Below are positions 34,940 through 47,000 of a stretch of 64,000 nucleotides of DNA, one piece after another. Position 1 is the first letter of the stretch. Each line of letters starts with the position of its first letter. The translations under genes were made by a program, and so were the position numbers. The stretch comes from Danio rerio. Its lineage: Eukaryota > Chordata > Actinopteri > Cypriniformes > Danionidae. The DNA lies in contig NC_133181.1 in NCBI RefSeq assembly GCF_049306965.1, positions 54,953,001-55,017,000 on the forward strand, written 5' to 3'. The notes beneath the pieces were generated by a model. That model saw nothing but the letters and a program-made list of their open reading frames with translations. It did not search any database and was not told where the DNA came from.

Positions 34940-35005
34940 TCACATGTCTTTGGACTGTGGGAGGAAACCAGAGAACCCGGGGGAAACCCACAAGAAGCAC
35001 GGGAG
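34940..35005 (-). mobile_element. SINE fragment (DANA/HE1-like core)
   Basis: The reverse complement contains the common SINE core (CAGTCCAAAGACATGT, GGTTTCCTCCCAC). Only about 65 bp remains. It could derive from DANA or another tRNA-SINE sharing this core. Confidence 0.5.
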
Positions 35006-35214
35006 AAGCTTTATAATTGCAGCAAACTGTCTGGAAGCATTAAAAGTTTCCTAGAAGATGTCCTAAATCTTTTTTAGGGGGGTAATAATGTCCAAAATCT
35101 CATTGACCCAGAGACTGTTTAGACACATGTCACTGATGAGAAGATGATGGATGTTTCCTGTATGATGACTAAAAAGGCCTAAACACACAGCAGGCACAAG
35201 ACCTTAACATGACG

Positions 35215-35640
35215 TCAGAGTGACATAGCCTAATGTCATGGGTACGATGCATTTTGTTAGGAAATGAAAATCAGGTTGACATCAGAACTCAACGTCAATG
35301 TCAAACCTAAAACCAACCAAATATCAACGTCTAATGATGTTACAGTGGTGTGAATGTTCCCAATATGACATTTATCAGATGCTGGATCTTGGTTGCCATA
35401 ACTGACGAATAAATGTCAGTATATGACGTCAATATGGCATTGGCTTAATATGTTGGTTCGACGTTGGATTTCGATCACTTTTTAACACAACCTAAAATCA
35501 ACCAAATATCAACGTCATTTGATGTCATTATTAGACATTAAAATAAGATTGTCCTTAGATGCTGGCTAGACATTGAATTTCGGTCACCTGACATCACAAC
35601 CTAAACGTAACCTAATATTAATGTCTTATGACGTTGTGTG
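35215..35640. repeat. Degenerate repeats with ACGTC-rich units
   Basis: The phrase CCTAAAAYCAACCAAATATC followed by AACGTC recurs at about 35303 and 35490, and in decayed form at 35600. GACGTTGGATTTCG-type phrases alternate between them. This is a known style of fish tandem/dispersed repeat with irregular period (about 187 and 110 bp here). Confidence 0.6.
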
Positions 35641-36303
35641 CCTTCTGGGCAATTAATAAATGCACTACAGACTGTTACGTTTACACACATCCACAAATTA
35701 CATGTACACGCATCAGGTTTTCACAGCGTAAAACCCACTACTCACTACTCTTAAAAAAAAAAAGAAAGAGTACTACTCTTGAGTACTTTTATAAGGTCTA
35801 CTTTTTACTCATACTTTGAGTAATATAAACAACAGATAGTTTTACTCTACTTGCACTACATTTTTTGACCAGTAATGGTACTTTTACTGGAGTATGATTT
35901 TTAAGTACTTTTTCCACCACTGTGTATACACCAATACACTTAATGCACTCTGCTATATGTTAAAACACTGACGGTTTACTATAAAATAGCCTACTATAGT
36001 ATTTTTTCATGTGAGAAGCTTTAAAGCTTTAAAAGAAAAGTTGTCTTTTATTATGGGCGTGGATATGTTATGATGTAGTAATTATCCCTTAAACCAAACC
36101 AGTTACCGTATTTCACCCAGTACTTTCTTTGGTAACTTCTTTGTTGACTAGTCACAAATGCATTTGATGTATTTTAAACTAATGACCAGTCAGAAATGAC
36201 AACAGCCAGGGCAAACCCATATGAAGAAATATAATAGTATGTGTAGTAAATACTATAGTAAAGTTTTTGAAATAATCTACTGTGGCGATTCCATAATACT
36301 TAA

Positions 36304-36659
36304 GGGGCGACATGGTGGCTCAGTGGTTAGCACTGTCGCCTCACTGCAAGAAGGCGATTATGAGTTGGCATTTTTGTGTGGAGTTTGCATGTTCTCTCTG
36401 TGTTGGTGTGGGTTTCCTCAGGGTGCTCTGGTTTCCTCCACAGTCCAAACACATGCGCTATATATATAGGTGAATTGAATAAGCTAAATTGGCTGTAGTG
36501 TATATGTGTGAATGTGAGAGTGTATGGGTGTTTCCCAGTGCTGGGTTGCAGCTGGAAGGGCATCCGCTGTGTAAAACATGCTGGATAAGTTGGCAGTTCA
36601 TTCCACTGTGGTGAGCCCTGATGAATAAAGGGACTAAGCCGAAGGAAAATGAATGAATT
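36304..36659 (+). mobile_element. DANA SINE
   Basis: GGGGCGACATGGTGGCTCAG head, degraded B box, GTGTGGAGTTTGCATGTTCT, GGGACTAAGCCGAAGGAAAA end. Intergenic between zc3h10 and esyt1. The flanks (35640-36300 and 36660-37060) show nothing else I recognise. Confidence 0.92.
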
Positions 36660-37064
36660 AACTAGTTTTCTACAACAAGGGTATATTACACTGCAATACT
36701 GTAGTAAAAACACGTATGCTAAAGTATGTATTAGTTTATCAGCTAGTGCGCTTATTTTAGTGTAACTTATTTTAATAAGTTAGTCAGGTTTCCATTAACT
36801 TTTTTTTAATTATGCAAAGTTTAGCTTGATAATTTAGACCCTTTGATTGATGTAAATTGAGATTAATAGAAATGTTCATTTGATTCAACAAACAAATTCA
36901 ACACTGGAGTGTGCTTTAGCATTCATTGCATTTTTTGTGATGGTTGTACAGTATACCTATAGCTGTAGTACAGTGATCGGCATATATAAGTACACCCCTC
37001 ACAAATTTATCTTTTAAATTCATACATTATTAGGAAGCTTTACAATATTATATGTGCGCGTATA

Positions 37065-37275
37065 CAGGGTGGGCCATTTATATGGATACACCTTAGTAAA
37101 CTTATTGGGAATTTCAACAGAAAAACAATGGTATGCTTGGTTTTAAACATAACTTTATTTTTTCATGAGTTACAAGCCCCTTCACATATATTAATGTGCC
37201 ATGCACAAACAGGACATTAATATCACCAACCATTACCATTTTATTTAGGTGTATCCATATAAATGGCCCACCCTG
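37065..37275. mobile_element. Mariner-type MITE with perfect inverted ends
   Basis: The first 29 bp (CAGGGTGGGCCATTTATATG then GATACACCT) are an exact inverse of the last 29 bp, flanked by TA on each side (37063-37064, 37276-37277). 211 bp, non-coding. Lack of any mismatch between the ends suggests recent insertion. Confidence 0.88.
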
Positions 37276-37499
37276 TACATTAGATTAGTCAGTACTGAAG
37301 CCAAATCTGGAGCTTATCTAACAAAATAACTTACGATAACAGTTAAAAAAACTAGTACAACCAAATTAATGTATAGAAAAATATGAAATACAAATTTAAT
37401 AGAGAAAAAATCAAGAGAAGCAAAAAAATTTAACATTTAGTTGAAATTTTATAGGTTGTAATTTAATTTTGCAGTATGTTGCTTGTATTTAATTGTCAC

Positions 37500-38325
37500 T
37501 CTAAAAAACGTTGAGTTACTTATTTAACCAAATGGTTGAGTTAAACATTTTTGGTGCATTGTTGGGTTATTTTTAACCTTTATTAGGTTATTTATTAATA
37601 ACTCAACCAGTGGGGTTAAATATTTGGCGCTTTGTTGGGTTATTTATAACCTTTATTTGATTATTTATTTTATAAATATTTGAATTTCAGTCGACTGATT
37701 TAACTGACACAGAACAGCTGTATTATTGTGCGTGCGTAATGCTGTTTTTGCAGTATAAAGTTTATTTAAGCTGTAATGCAATATTTTTTTAATCAAATTA
37801 CCTCTCTGTGTCTCGTTTTTTACATCCTTTTCACCATCCAAGACCATCTTTTAGAAGCTTTTGGATGTGGTTTAAATGTATTGTACATGGTGGACACTGA
37901 GCGAAGCTTGCTGCAGCTGCTGGACAGTCTCTACAGCACACACAGAGCTCCATATTGTGCTCTATCAACAGAGGATTTCCTGTTTTCAGTTTATAACTGT
38001 CTGTATTCTGTTTCTTAATTGTTTCTCAATTGTTTAATTGATTCTTGATTTATTTTAACAAAAGTGTCTGCGACTAAATTGAAAATAAAGCATTTTCAAT
38101 ATTTTTGAATACTGTGTGTTATTTATTTACACAGTCATAATTATAAAATTAATAGTAGTACTAGTAATAGTAGCAATAGTTATACCAGAATAGAAAAAAT
38201 AACATTTAATCAAAATAACCCAATGCATTGGGTAAAATTTTTATAACCCATAGTTGGGAAGGTGCTATAATAATCTATAGTTGGGTTATATGTTGGGGTA
38301 TTTTAACCCAACTATTTTAACATAA
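37500..38325. repeat. TTGGGTTATTTTTAACC-type repeat region
   Basis: GTTGGGTTATTTTTAACC and GTTGGGTTATTTATAACC occur at 37562 and 37636, with ACTCAACCAGTGGGGTTAAA between. Inverse forms (AAAATAACCCAATGCATTGG, TTAACCCAACTATTTTAAC) are at 38210-38320. The pairing suggests a decayed inverted-repeat element of about 0.8 kb. The plus-strand frame at 37776-38018 shows no recognisable domain. Confidence 0.5.
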
Positions 38326-38657
38326 ATATTATCTTTCAGTTTGTAAATATGTTTGGTGACTAAAAATTATTTTTAATGAATTTATATGTTTAATAAAGCT
38401 GTTGTTTAAATACACCAAAATGCATTGCCTGTATTCACTGAGAAATGGATAAAAAGATTAATTTTCAAGATGAGATGTACTCAATTATGCTGAGCACTGT
38501 GTATCAAAACACTGACTTAATATAAATGACTAGTATTTATTCATGTGAAAAGCTTAAAGCTTTAAAAGAACAAGTTGTCTTCTGCAGCTTTCAACAAAGT
38601 TTCAACTGCGTCGTTTAGTGTGGGCGTGGATATGCCAGCATAACGGTGCAGGCCACA

Positions 38658-38659
<2 letters not shown>

Positions 38660-38711
<52 letters not shown>
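38660..38711 (+). repeat. (CA)n microsatellite
   Basis: About 26 CA units, roughly 250 bp upstream of the esyt1 start codon and therefore in or beside its promoter. Confidence 0.97.
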
Positions 38712-38715
<4 letters not shown>

Positions 38716-38958
38716 AAAAGGAAAAACAGCGTCAGGGCAGAAGCGTTGAGGTGGGCTTTTCTGCTTTCTCGTGCTTGACTATTATTGATCCGCAGTGATC
38801 AAGCAGATCCGAGTCATCTGCAGCTCCTCAGCGAAGTCCAAACACACACAGAGAATCAGACTCTACGGCTTTTATGTGGAATTTGAGTTGCAAATCGCCG
38901 CTGCGGTTTGTTATCGAGTCGACTTTAGCAGCATTTGCCTACAACATCCAAAACTACA
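38712..38958 (+). promoter_or_regulatory. esyt1: esyt1 promoter-proximal region and 5' UTR
   Basis: Sequence just upstream of the ATG, moderately GC-rich relative to its surroundings (GGTGGGCTTTTCTGC, CTGCAGCTCCTCAGCG, CAAATCGCCGCTGCGG). No TATA box at a fixed distance is convincing. The transcription start is not defined. Confidence 0.45.
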
Positions 38959-40635
38959 ATGTCGCATGTAGATTCAGAGACGACAAATGACTCGCAGAAG
39001 ATTACCGAACCAGCGCAGGACAGTTCGTCTGGAGAAATGGACGTCCCGAAGACCAAATTGTTCGACGCCAAGGCGATCTTGTGGACTTTTGGGAAATGTC
39101 TCACCGCCTTGTTGCCCGTGTACCTGGCCGGGTACTATCGGATGAGCACCAGTTTGGTGGTGTTTGGGATGATGGTTTACGCAGGATGGAAACACACGCG
39201 TGAGGCGAAGGAGGCGAGACTGAGGTCTGCCATACAGCTAGTAAACGACGAGCAAGAATATGTGTCCTCCAAATCATTTAGAAGTAAAAGAGACCTGCCT
39301 TCTTGGGTAAGAATGCACAAAAGTCTGTCTTTTGGTTTTTGTGGATGAATAACTCCACTATTTATGATAAATAACATATACATTCGTTCATTCTTATTCA
39401 TGCTAAAAGTAAATATTAGACAGCTTGGAGGTAAAGCACATTTCTACTGTTACGAACAGGAACTGTCAAAAAATGTTAATATCCGAATCACGAGCGATTT
39501 GTTTGTATGAATCGGTTCATTTGAGTGAATCAGATTCGCAGGCGTTTTGAATCGCTTGCAGCACGTAAATGAATAAAACAAAAGCAGTGATCTAATAACA
39601 GTCAAACACTATACTTTGTCTAACTTAATCGGCAACATGACAAAACAAGCACAGTCACAAATATGTTAAAACCGTTACAAAGACAATAAAGGGGATAGTT
39701 GCCCTAAAAATAAAGATTTATCACCCTCAGCTAGTTTCAAACCTCTACAAGTTTCCTTTTTCTGCCGTGCTCAAAAGATATTTTTAAAATGTTAGAAACC
39801 TGTAACCATTGACTTCCATAGTTATAAAATCAAGTCAATGGTTACAGGTTTTTTAGTATGACTTCAAAAGAAACCGTCACAGTGAATCATCTGTTGAACC
39901 AATCCGCTCGAACGAATCGATTCGCTAAACGAATTCGATTCCCCAGTGCTGCTGAAGGGTAGGAGTGTTCTGCAGATGGATACTGTTAGATTTAGAGGGC
40001 ATATCTCGACATGATGGTGGCGCTGTATGGGTGGTGCACTGCATACTTAGCAAAAAATCCCTTCGTCCGAATCATACTGAACACATTGCTGCTTTGTCAT
40101 CCCCTCCACAAATGCACAGACAGTACAGTACTGGTTTATTCTATATTTGGTTATGTCCCATGGCTATCATGTGGCCAAATTAGATATGCATGTGACTGAT
40201 TGGAAAATGTATTCAATATATTAAATAACTATAATCAAAACAATGTATAAAAAGATTTATTAAGAATATACACTGTAAATATATTAAATTATTATGTATT
40301 ATATTTTTATTATTACATTTTAAGAAAGAAACCATGAAGATGACAGGAAAACATAGGCAATACATTAATAAATAAACCTATTTAGCATGTTTTTTTTCTT
40401 CATTATAACCACATGCTGTCTTGAGGTTTGTCGTTCAGATTGTTTTAAGCTCATAAGCAAAGACAGTCTTTGCATTTAACAGTCAGTAACAGTGTTTTCT
40501 TTATCATTTCAGGTCAACTTCCCAGATGTGGAGAAGGTTGAATGGCTAAACAAGGTATTTCAGCAGTCGTTTTGCTAATTTCATTAATGTAAATCAGCAT
40601 GTTTTTCCTTGCATCTGCCCCTCATGTCACGACAG

Positions 40636-40676
<41 letters not shown>

Positions 40677-40984
40677 TCACTCTACACGCCTGCTGAACAA
40701 AAGCTTTGCATGCTATTATTACTCATGCATTCTCAACCACACACTGGTGGTGCAACCAACATATGGTCCTTGCCTTTTAGTTACTGGATCAGTTGTGGTG
40801 GATGTTTTCCCAAGAAATTCAATCTTAATGTTCTTTTACACTTTTTAGCATATCATGCAAAAAAAAAAAAAAAAAAAACATTGTACAAAGTGCTTTACAA
40901 TTAAAAACACTCCAGTGATTAACAAAGCTATTTCTGTTTTTATTATTATTATTATTATTATTATTGTTATTATTATTATTAATG

Positions 40985-41030
<46 letters not shown>

Positions 41031-44000
41031 AGTTAATTATTATTAGTATTATTAATAATAATATTTTTTTCTAGGATTTATTGGTGATAATGGTCAGGAA
41101 TGTTTGACTATTATTGCCTTTTTAGCATAAGTATTGGACAGAAACTAGGCAGACAGTAATGTGTGATCTGTGGAGCGTGCTAAATCTAGAAAAACATCTG
41201 TATTTTATTTAGTAAGTGTACTTCTTTTGCTTTTATTCTTGCCATAGTAAAATATATTCGTAGAGCAAACTCATGTTCTCTTGGCATTAATATTTTAATA
41301 AACTTTAAAAGGTTAAACTGTCTGATATATGAACAAAAGCAAGTGATGCATCAAAGTTTGATTAAAAAAATCTTGAATTGTACTAAAAATCCTTTTAATC
41401 AATAAAACAATTTATCAAAGCAATAAAAATAGTTAGTTTTAAAATATTGTCTGATATTAATGACAGGACGTAGTTCCGGAAACTTCCTACTTTTGTTTAT
41501 TTGTCTGATTTTACGGTGGGTTTCTTTTGAGGGCCCCCTTTCGTTTTAAAGAATATCACAATGACAAACGCGTCAAGTATAAAAGCCTTGTCCGTTTCAT
41601 GAGGTGTGCGTGCAGTCTGCTGAGATGGGCTTTGCGGCGCCGGCGAAAGTATAAATCCAGCTTCAGAGTGTGTCCTTGTCTTCTGCTGCGTCAGATAAAC
41701 AGCACAGTGACAGACAAAAAGGAAGCAGATCTCATAATAGTTGTGAGAAATACTACAGTAAGAACTTTCCCAATGATTATTTGATGTATTTGTTGTGGAG
41801 TTAATTTCTACAACAATGAGTGGCACACAATGTTGTTACAAGGCACACACACACTGTATTGTGAATTGACGTTGGACAAAGGAGTGCGGATCCAAACGCA
41901 GGTTTATAAAACAGTATGGTCAAGCAAGCAACAGTCGACATGGGAGCAAAGAGATGTATACGGGCAATATAGAGTCGTTGTCAATGCACAGGCAAATGGT
42001 CAAAAGGCAGGCAGCAGACAACGTAAACAAACAAACAAGGCGAGGATCAAAAACACAGCAAAGCAAGGCAAGGGAAACACGTCATAATGCTCACAGTGAC
42101 AGTATAACAAGACTCAGCCTGATGTGTGTGTGCGGGCTGTATAAATAGTCCATGTAATCAGTCTTTGACAATCCTCCGGCTGTGTGTTTGCGATCAGGAA
42201 CCGGTGTGAGTGTGTGGTGCATGACTGGATCTGTAGTCCATGTAACAGCGGGTTTGTAAATCGTTAGTGAACTGTGTGTTTACCAGCGGTCTGCACAGGC
42301 TGAATTGCTGGTGATCATGACACACACACACACACACACACACACACAGCGCACATGTTTAACTTTGAACTGTTTTTGCAGGGCAAATTTGACAGGATAC
42401 AGGTTAATATCCGTTATGTTAATGTACAAAAATAAACCTGATTGAACGTCCACAAACCGGGATTTAAGCGTCTTCTTTTATAATTGTACAGATATGCGAA
42501 TGCGGTGATAAATTACAGCGATTTTTACCATCTTTACTTCATTACAAACATGCACTGTTTCAAAAACGTTTTAAACTTGTTAAACTCATTCTCGAACACA
42601 TTTAAAGATGACTGATGATCACAGAGAGCTGAACAGATATATTAATCCCAGCTGCTTTGCACATGTCCTGTGCTGTTAATATGATTATACGCTTTACTAT
42701 AGAGACATGTTAATACGCTGCTGTCAATCAATTCAGTGGGCGGGGAAACCGCACTCTTACGTCATGTTGAGGTCATCCTCAAAATGGGAGGGATTTGGAT
42801 CCTACTTTAACGTCAGAACATTTTAAAAAAGAGACTTGTTTTGTTTACATCACCCCAATATGACTGTGGATACGCTATAGATACACACAGTTTTGTCCAA
42901 AGAGCTTAAAAAAGAGGATTTTCATCATAGGTGCCCTTTTAATATGATAAATTGAATAACAAAAATGTAATTTAAAAAGTAAATAATTATATGAAATACA
43001 CGTATGCAGATCACTTTCTTAGTAAAAAGGAACTCTCCTTGAAATTGACATTGTTTAGCATGAATTGTACAAAGATTACACAATTTTTTTCAAATGTTTT
43101 CATGTTGCACAATGAATCTTATCATATTTGCCTTCCTACAGTCTTTACAGCATTTGTACTTCTCCAGTTCAACCCATAGTTTCAATAGTCTGGCTAAAAG
43201 TGCTTCAGCATATCATTCCAGCGCAAATATTTAGCCCTGACGTTCTTTATCGGTGATTCACGAGGCAGACATTTTACTCTGGCGTTTGTCCCGGCCGAGT
43301 CTGAGTCACAAGCTATTTCTAAAATCTGTGGTTTACTCATGTAACGAAACAATCAGAGAAAAAAAACTCAGCAACTGGTGCTCGAGCTTCTGTTATGATC
43401 AGCTCATAACATCCGCAACAACTGGTCACCGTAGCAACCAAACAAACACAAATGACCCACTGTAAACAACTGTAAGCAGAGAGGATGAAAGTAAAGCGGG
43501 TCAGGTCACTAGTAATACACACACTGTGGCATTTACAGAAATACAAGTGTGTTATTATGAATATGTGGTGGTTTTGTTGTTTTGGTTGGCTTTTTGTTTT
43601 TGTACATGATACTGCACTGCATATTATAATCACTGATTAAAGATATCATTCATTATTAAGATTAAAATGATTAAAGTTTAATTTAATAAAGAATTACTGA
43701 TGTATACTTTACAAAACAATGCATTTGTAGGGGTCTTTCATCAGAAAAGTGTGCTTAATTTAGTGTGTTAATGTTGCTTAAAGTCATGCAAAAAGTACTG
43801 TCAATGCAACAAATATTACTAGAGTATATTTTATAAGATCTTATCTCTCTACAAAAGAATGCTATGCTTAATAATTCGGTGTGTATTGTTTCTTTGTAAT
43901 TATTTGAGAAATTGACTTACAAAATGTAGTGCAAACTATTTATATATCAACTTTTGTTCAGTTTTTTGTTAAAACCATAATATTTTTGGAGTGAGTAATA

Positions 44001-47000
44001 CTAATAGTAATAATAACATAGTAAGAATTGTATAACATATTTTTAACAATAATTGCATTATTATATTAGATGTACACTTTTATAATAAAGTTATATCATT
44101 ATATAACAATATTAATAATAAGTGTAATAAATTAATACAAATAAAAGTATGTGTAATTCAAAGTACTGGGTTTCTAGGAATTACGTTGATTCAATGAAGC
44201 TTTTATCAATTAAAGTACACATGAAATCAAAACCTACTATACTGATTTTGTTAGCTCGCATTGCAAGTTTTGTGGTGAACAATTCATCTGTGCATGTCAT
44301 TAAGAGCAAAATTGTTTGCATCAAAGAGCATAGAATCACCAAGAGGCGACACTCTAGTGCGATTTGGGAAACAGCCACTAGATAGCGCGGCGGCCATTTT
44401 GGATTGAAAACTCCAATAGAACAACAGCATATTATAAGTCTGTAAAATAAACTATTAAAAGTGCTGATGATTGTGATAGTAAGTGTTGTATTGTCATCTT
44501 TCACGTTGTATCTCAGCTTTAAATTTAATTTTAAAAATAAATAAAAAACAAGGCAGCTGCTTGCCATCGCGACAGCAATAAGATCCAATGGACGGCCGAC
44601 CGCTTTCACTCCAAAATGGCGGAATCTGGGGCTGTTGCTGGGCGCTGCTGTTGCAATGGAACGTTCTATTGAGTGTCACCTCTTGGTCATTCTAAGCTCT
44701 TTGGTTACATTCTTAGATTACGTTGGCTGAGGTATTGGGCCTGGTTAAGTATGTTATCGCGACAAACATGCCTTACGCCTTATTGCGCCGGGTGTATGAT
44801 ACAGGGCCTAATATGGTTGTAGGGAATAAACCTTGTCATTTAAAAAATAATTAAAGACGCTGCTAAAAAACAGCTTAAACCAGCCTAGGCTGGTTGGCTG
44901 GTTTTAGCTAGTTGACCAGGCTGGTTTTAGAGGGGTTTTGGCCATTTCCAGGCTGGTTTTCAGCCATTTCCAGCCTGGTATTAAATGGTCAGGCTGGAAA
45001 ATGACCTGCTAAATCCAGCTAAAACCAGCTTGACCAGCCTGGTTTAAGCTGGACATAGATGGTTTTGGCTGGGCTCCCAGCCTGGCTAAGCTGCTCAAGC
45101 TGGTTTTAGCTGGTCATCTCCCAGCCTGACCACCTAAGACCAGGATAGAAACCAGCCTGGAAATGGCCCGAACCTCTCTAAAACCAGCCTGGTCAACCAG
45201 CTAAAACCAGCCAACCAGCCTAGGCTGGTTTAAGCAGTTTTTTTCAGTAGGGTAAACAAATAAATAAATATGTCATAAAATATTTTCCAAACCATGTCAT
45301 TTAAAAACATAAATAAATAAATAATAAATAAATAAATAAATATTTTATTATAAATATTTCTAAATATATTTCATAGCTAATGGCTTTAATTAAATATATT
45401 CTATATAAAAAAGCTGCTAATATGGTGTTTAGATATATGACAGAGTATTTACTGCAGCTCTAAAACCATTAAATTATCATTACAATTGCAAATAAAAATT
45501 TAGCATAAATGGACAGTATTTTTGAGTATATAAAACATATCATAACCTATGAATTAACTAATATTGTGTGCGATATTTCTTTGGATACAAAAATCAGTCA
45601 AAACAAGATTGTAATAGTGCAGGATTGAAGTGATTCTCCTCAGGGATGAATTCATTACAGTTTGTAAAATATTTCATTGGTTAATTTGGTATTCTGAAAA
45701 TTACTGTAAGCGAATTTCAAAACTATCTAGTAAAAGCCAGACTGCCTAACATAGATGTGGATTTAATCTCATTTTCAAAAACTGCATGACACACTCATCC
45801 TCTTTCTCTTTTTTTATGTATTAAAGGTTATCCACCAGGCCTGGCCATTTATTGGTCAGTATTTGGAGAAGCTGCTGACGGAGACCATTGCTCCGGCCAT
45901 CCGTGGCTCCAGTGCTCATCTGCAGACCCTCAGCTTCACCAAGATAGACTTCGGTGGTAAGGTTAGTTATGAACACACTGACACAGTAAAATATTTCACA
46001 TCTCAATCCAGCACAGTCAACTGAAGGAGATTGAAGGGATGGTTCATCCAAAAATGAACATTTACTCAGTATTTACACTCTCTGAATTGGTTATACAGTT
46101 GAGAAGCCCTCCCGCCATATATTAGCCCTCCTCAATATTTTTTCCCCCAGTTTCTGTTTAACAGAGAGAAGATTTTTTTCAACACATTTATAAAGATAAT
46201 AGTTTTAATGACTCATTTCTAATAACTGATTTATTTTATCTTTGCCCTGATGACAGTAAATAATATTTTTCTAGATATTTTTCAAGATTGTAGTATTTAG
46301 CTTAAAGTGACATTTAAAGGGTTAACCAGGTTAATTAGGTAAGTTAGGGTTAATTATGCAAATCATTGTAAAGCGATGGTTTGTTCTGTAGACAAGAAAG
46401 AAAATTGCTAAGAAAAGGGGGCGAATAATATTGACCTTAAAGGTCTATGAAACCCCCCTCTTTCGGTTCAAGTGTACCTCAGAATTTTTTTAAAAAATGC
46501 ATCATGATGGGCGTGGAGCTCTCTGAGCAGAGGGAGGAGTGTGCATGGCTGAGGGTGCAGGGGAAAAAGAGGGAAGCGAATAACTGTTGTCTGCTGGCTC
46601 ACAAAATGAGACTCAAAACGTGAGGAGATCCATGATTTTATAGTTTACAAAGTTAAAATGCAAAGAAATAAACAGTATTTTAATGCCCTGCTACATTTGT
46701 TTTTCGTAATTTCATAAACACATAATCACAATTTCCATCATTATAAAGATAATCATGTTTATATAATGAATGAGGACTTCTCTTTTTCTGAATCCCCGGG
46801 TCTGAATGCAGACACAGTGGATAGCAGTGCAGCAGGTCTCTTGCCCTATCTATTCCAACCATTAGGAGATTGGGATGGAGATTTTAAACATAGGTGAACA
46901 CGGCAGCACAGCTATAGGCGACGTGTTTGAATGGGAACGAACTTAACTGATAAAAGACAAAGTCCGCCATTCTCCAATGCTCTCCCGACAAAAATGCTTT

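Noticed and set aside
37776-38018. 80-aa plus-strand frame
   Set aside because: No known domain, sits in a TTGGGTTA repeat region, and lacks an upstream promoter-like patch.
38935-38958. Upstream extension of the esyt1 frame before the ATG at 38959
   Set aside because: It would need a TTG start; ATG 38959 is the first in-frame methionine codon and fits the family.
44181-44609. 142-aa minus-strand frame in esyt1 intron 2
   Set aside because: It spans the boundary of a MITE and unique intron sequence and has no recognisable domain or splice context.
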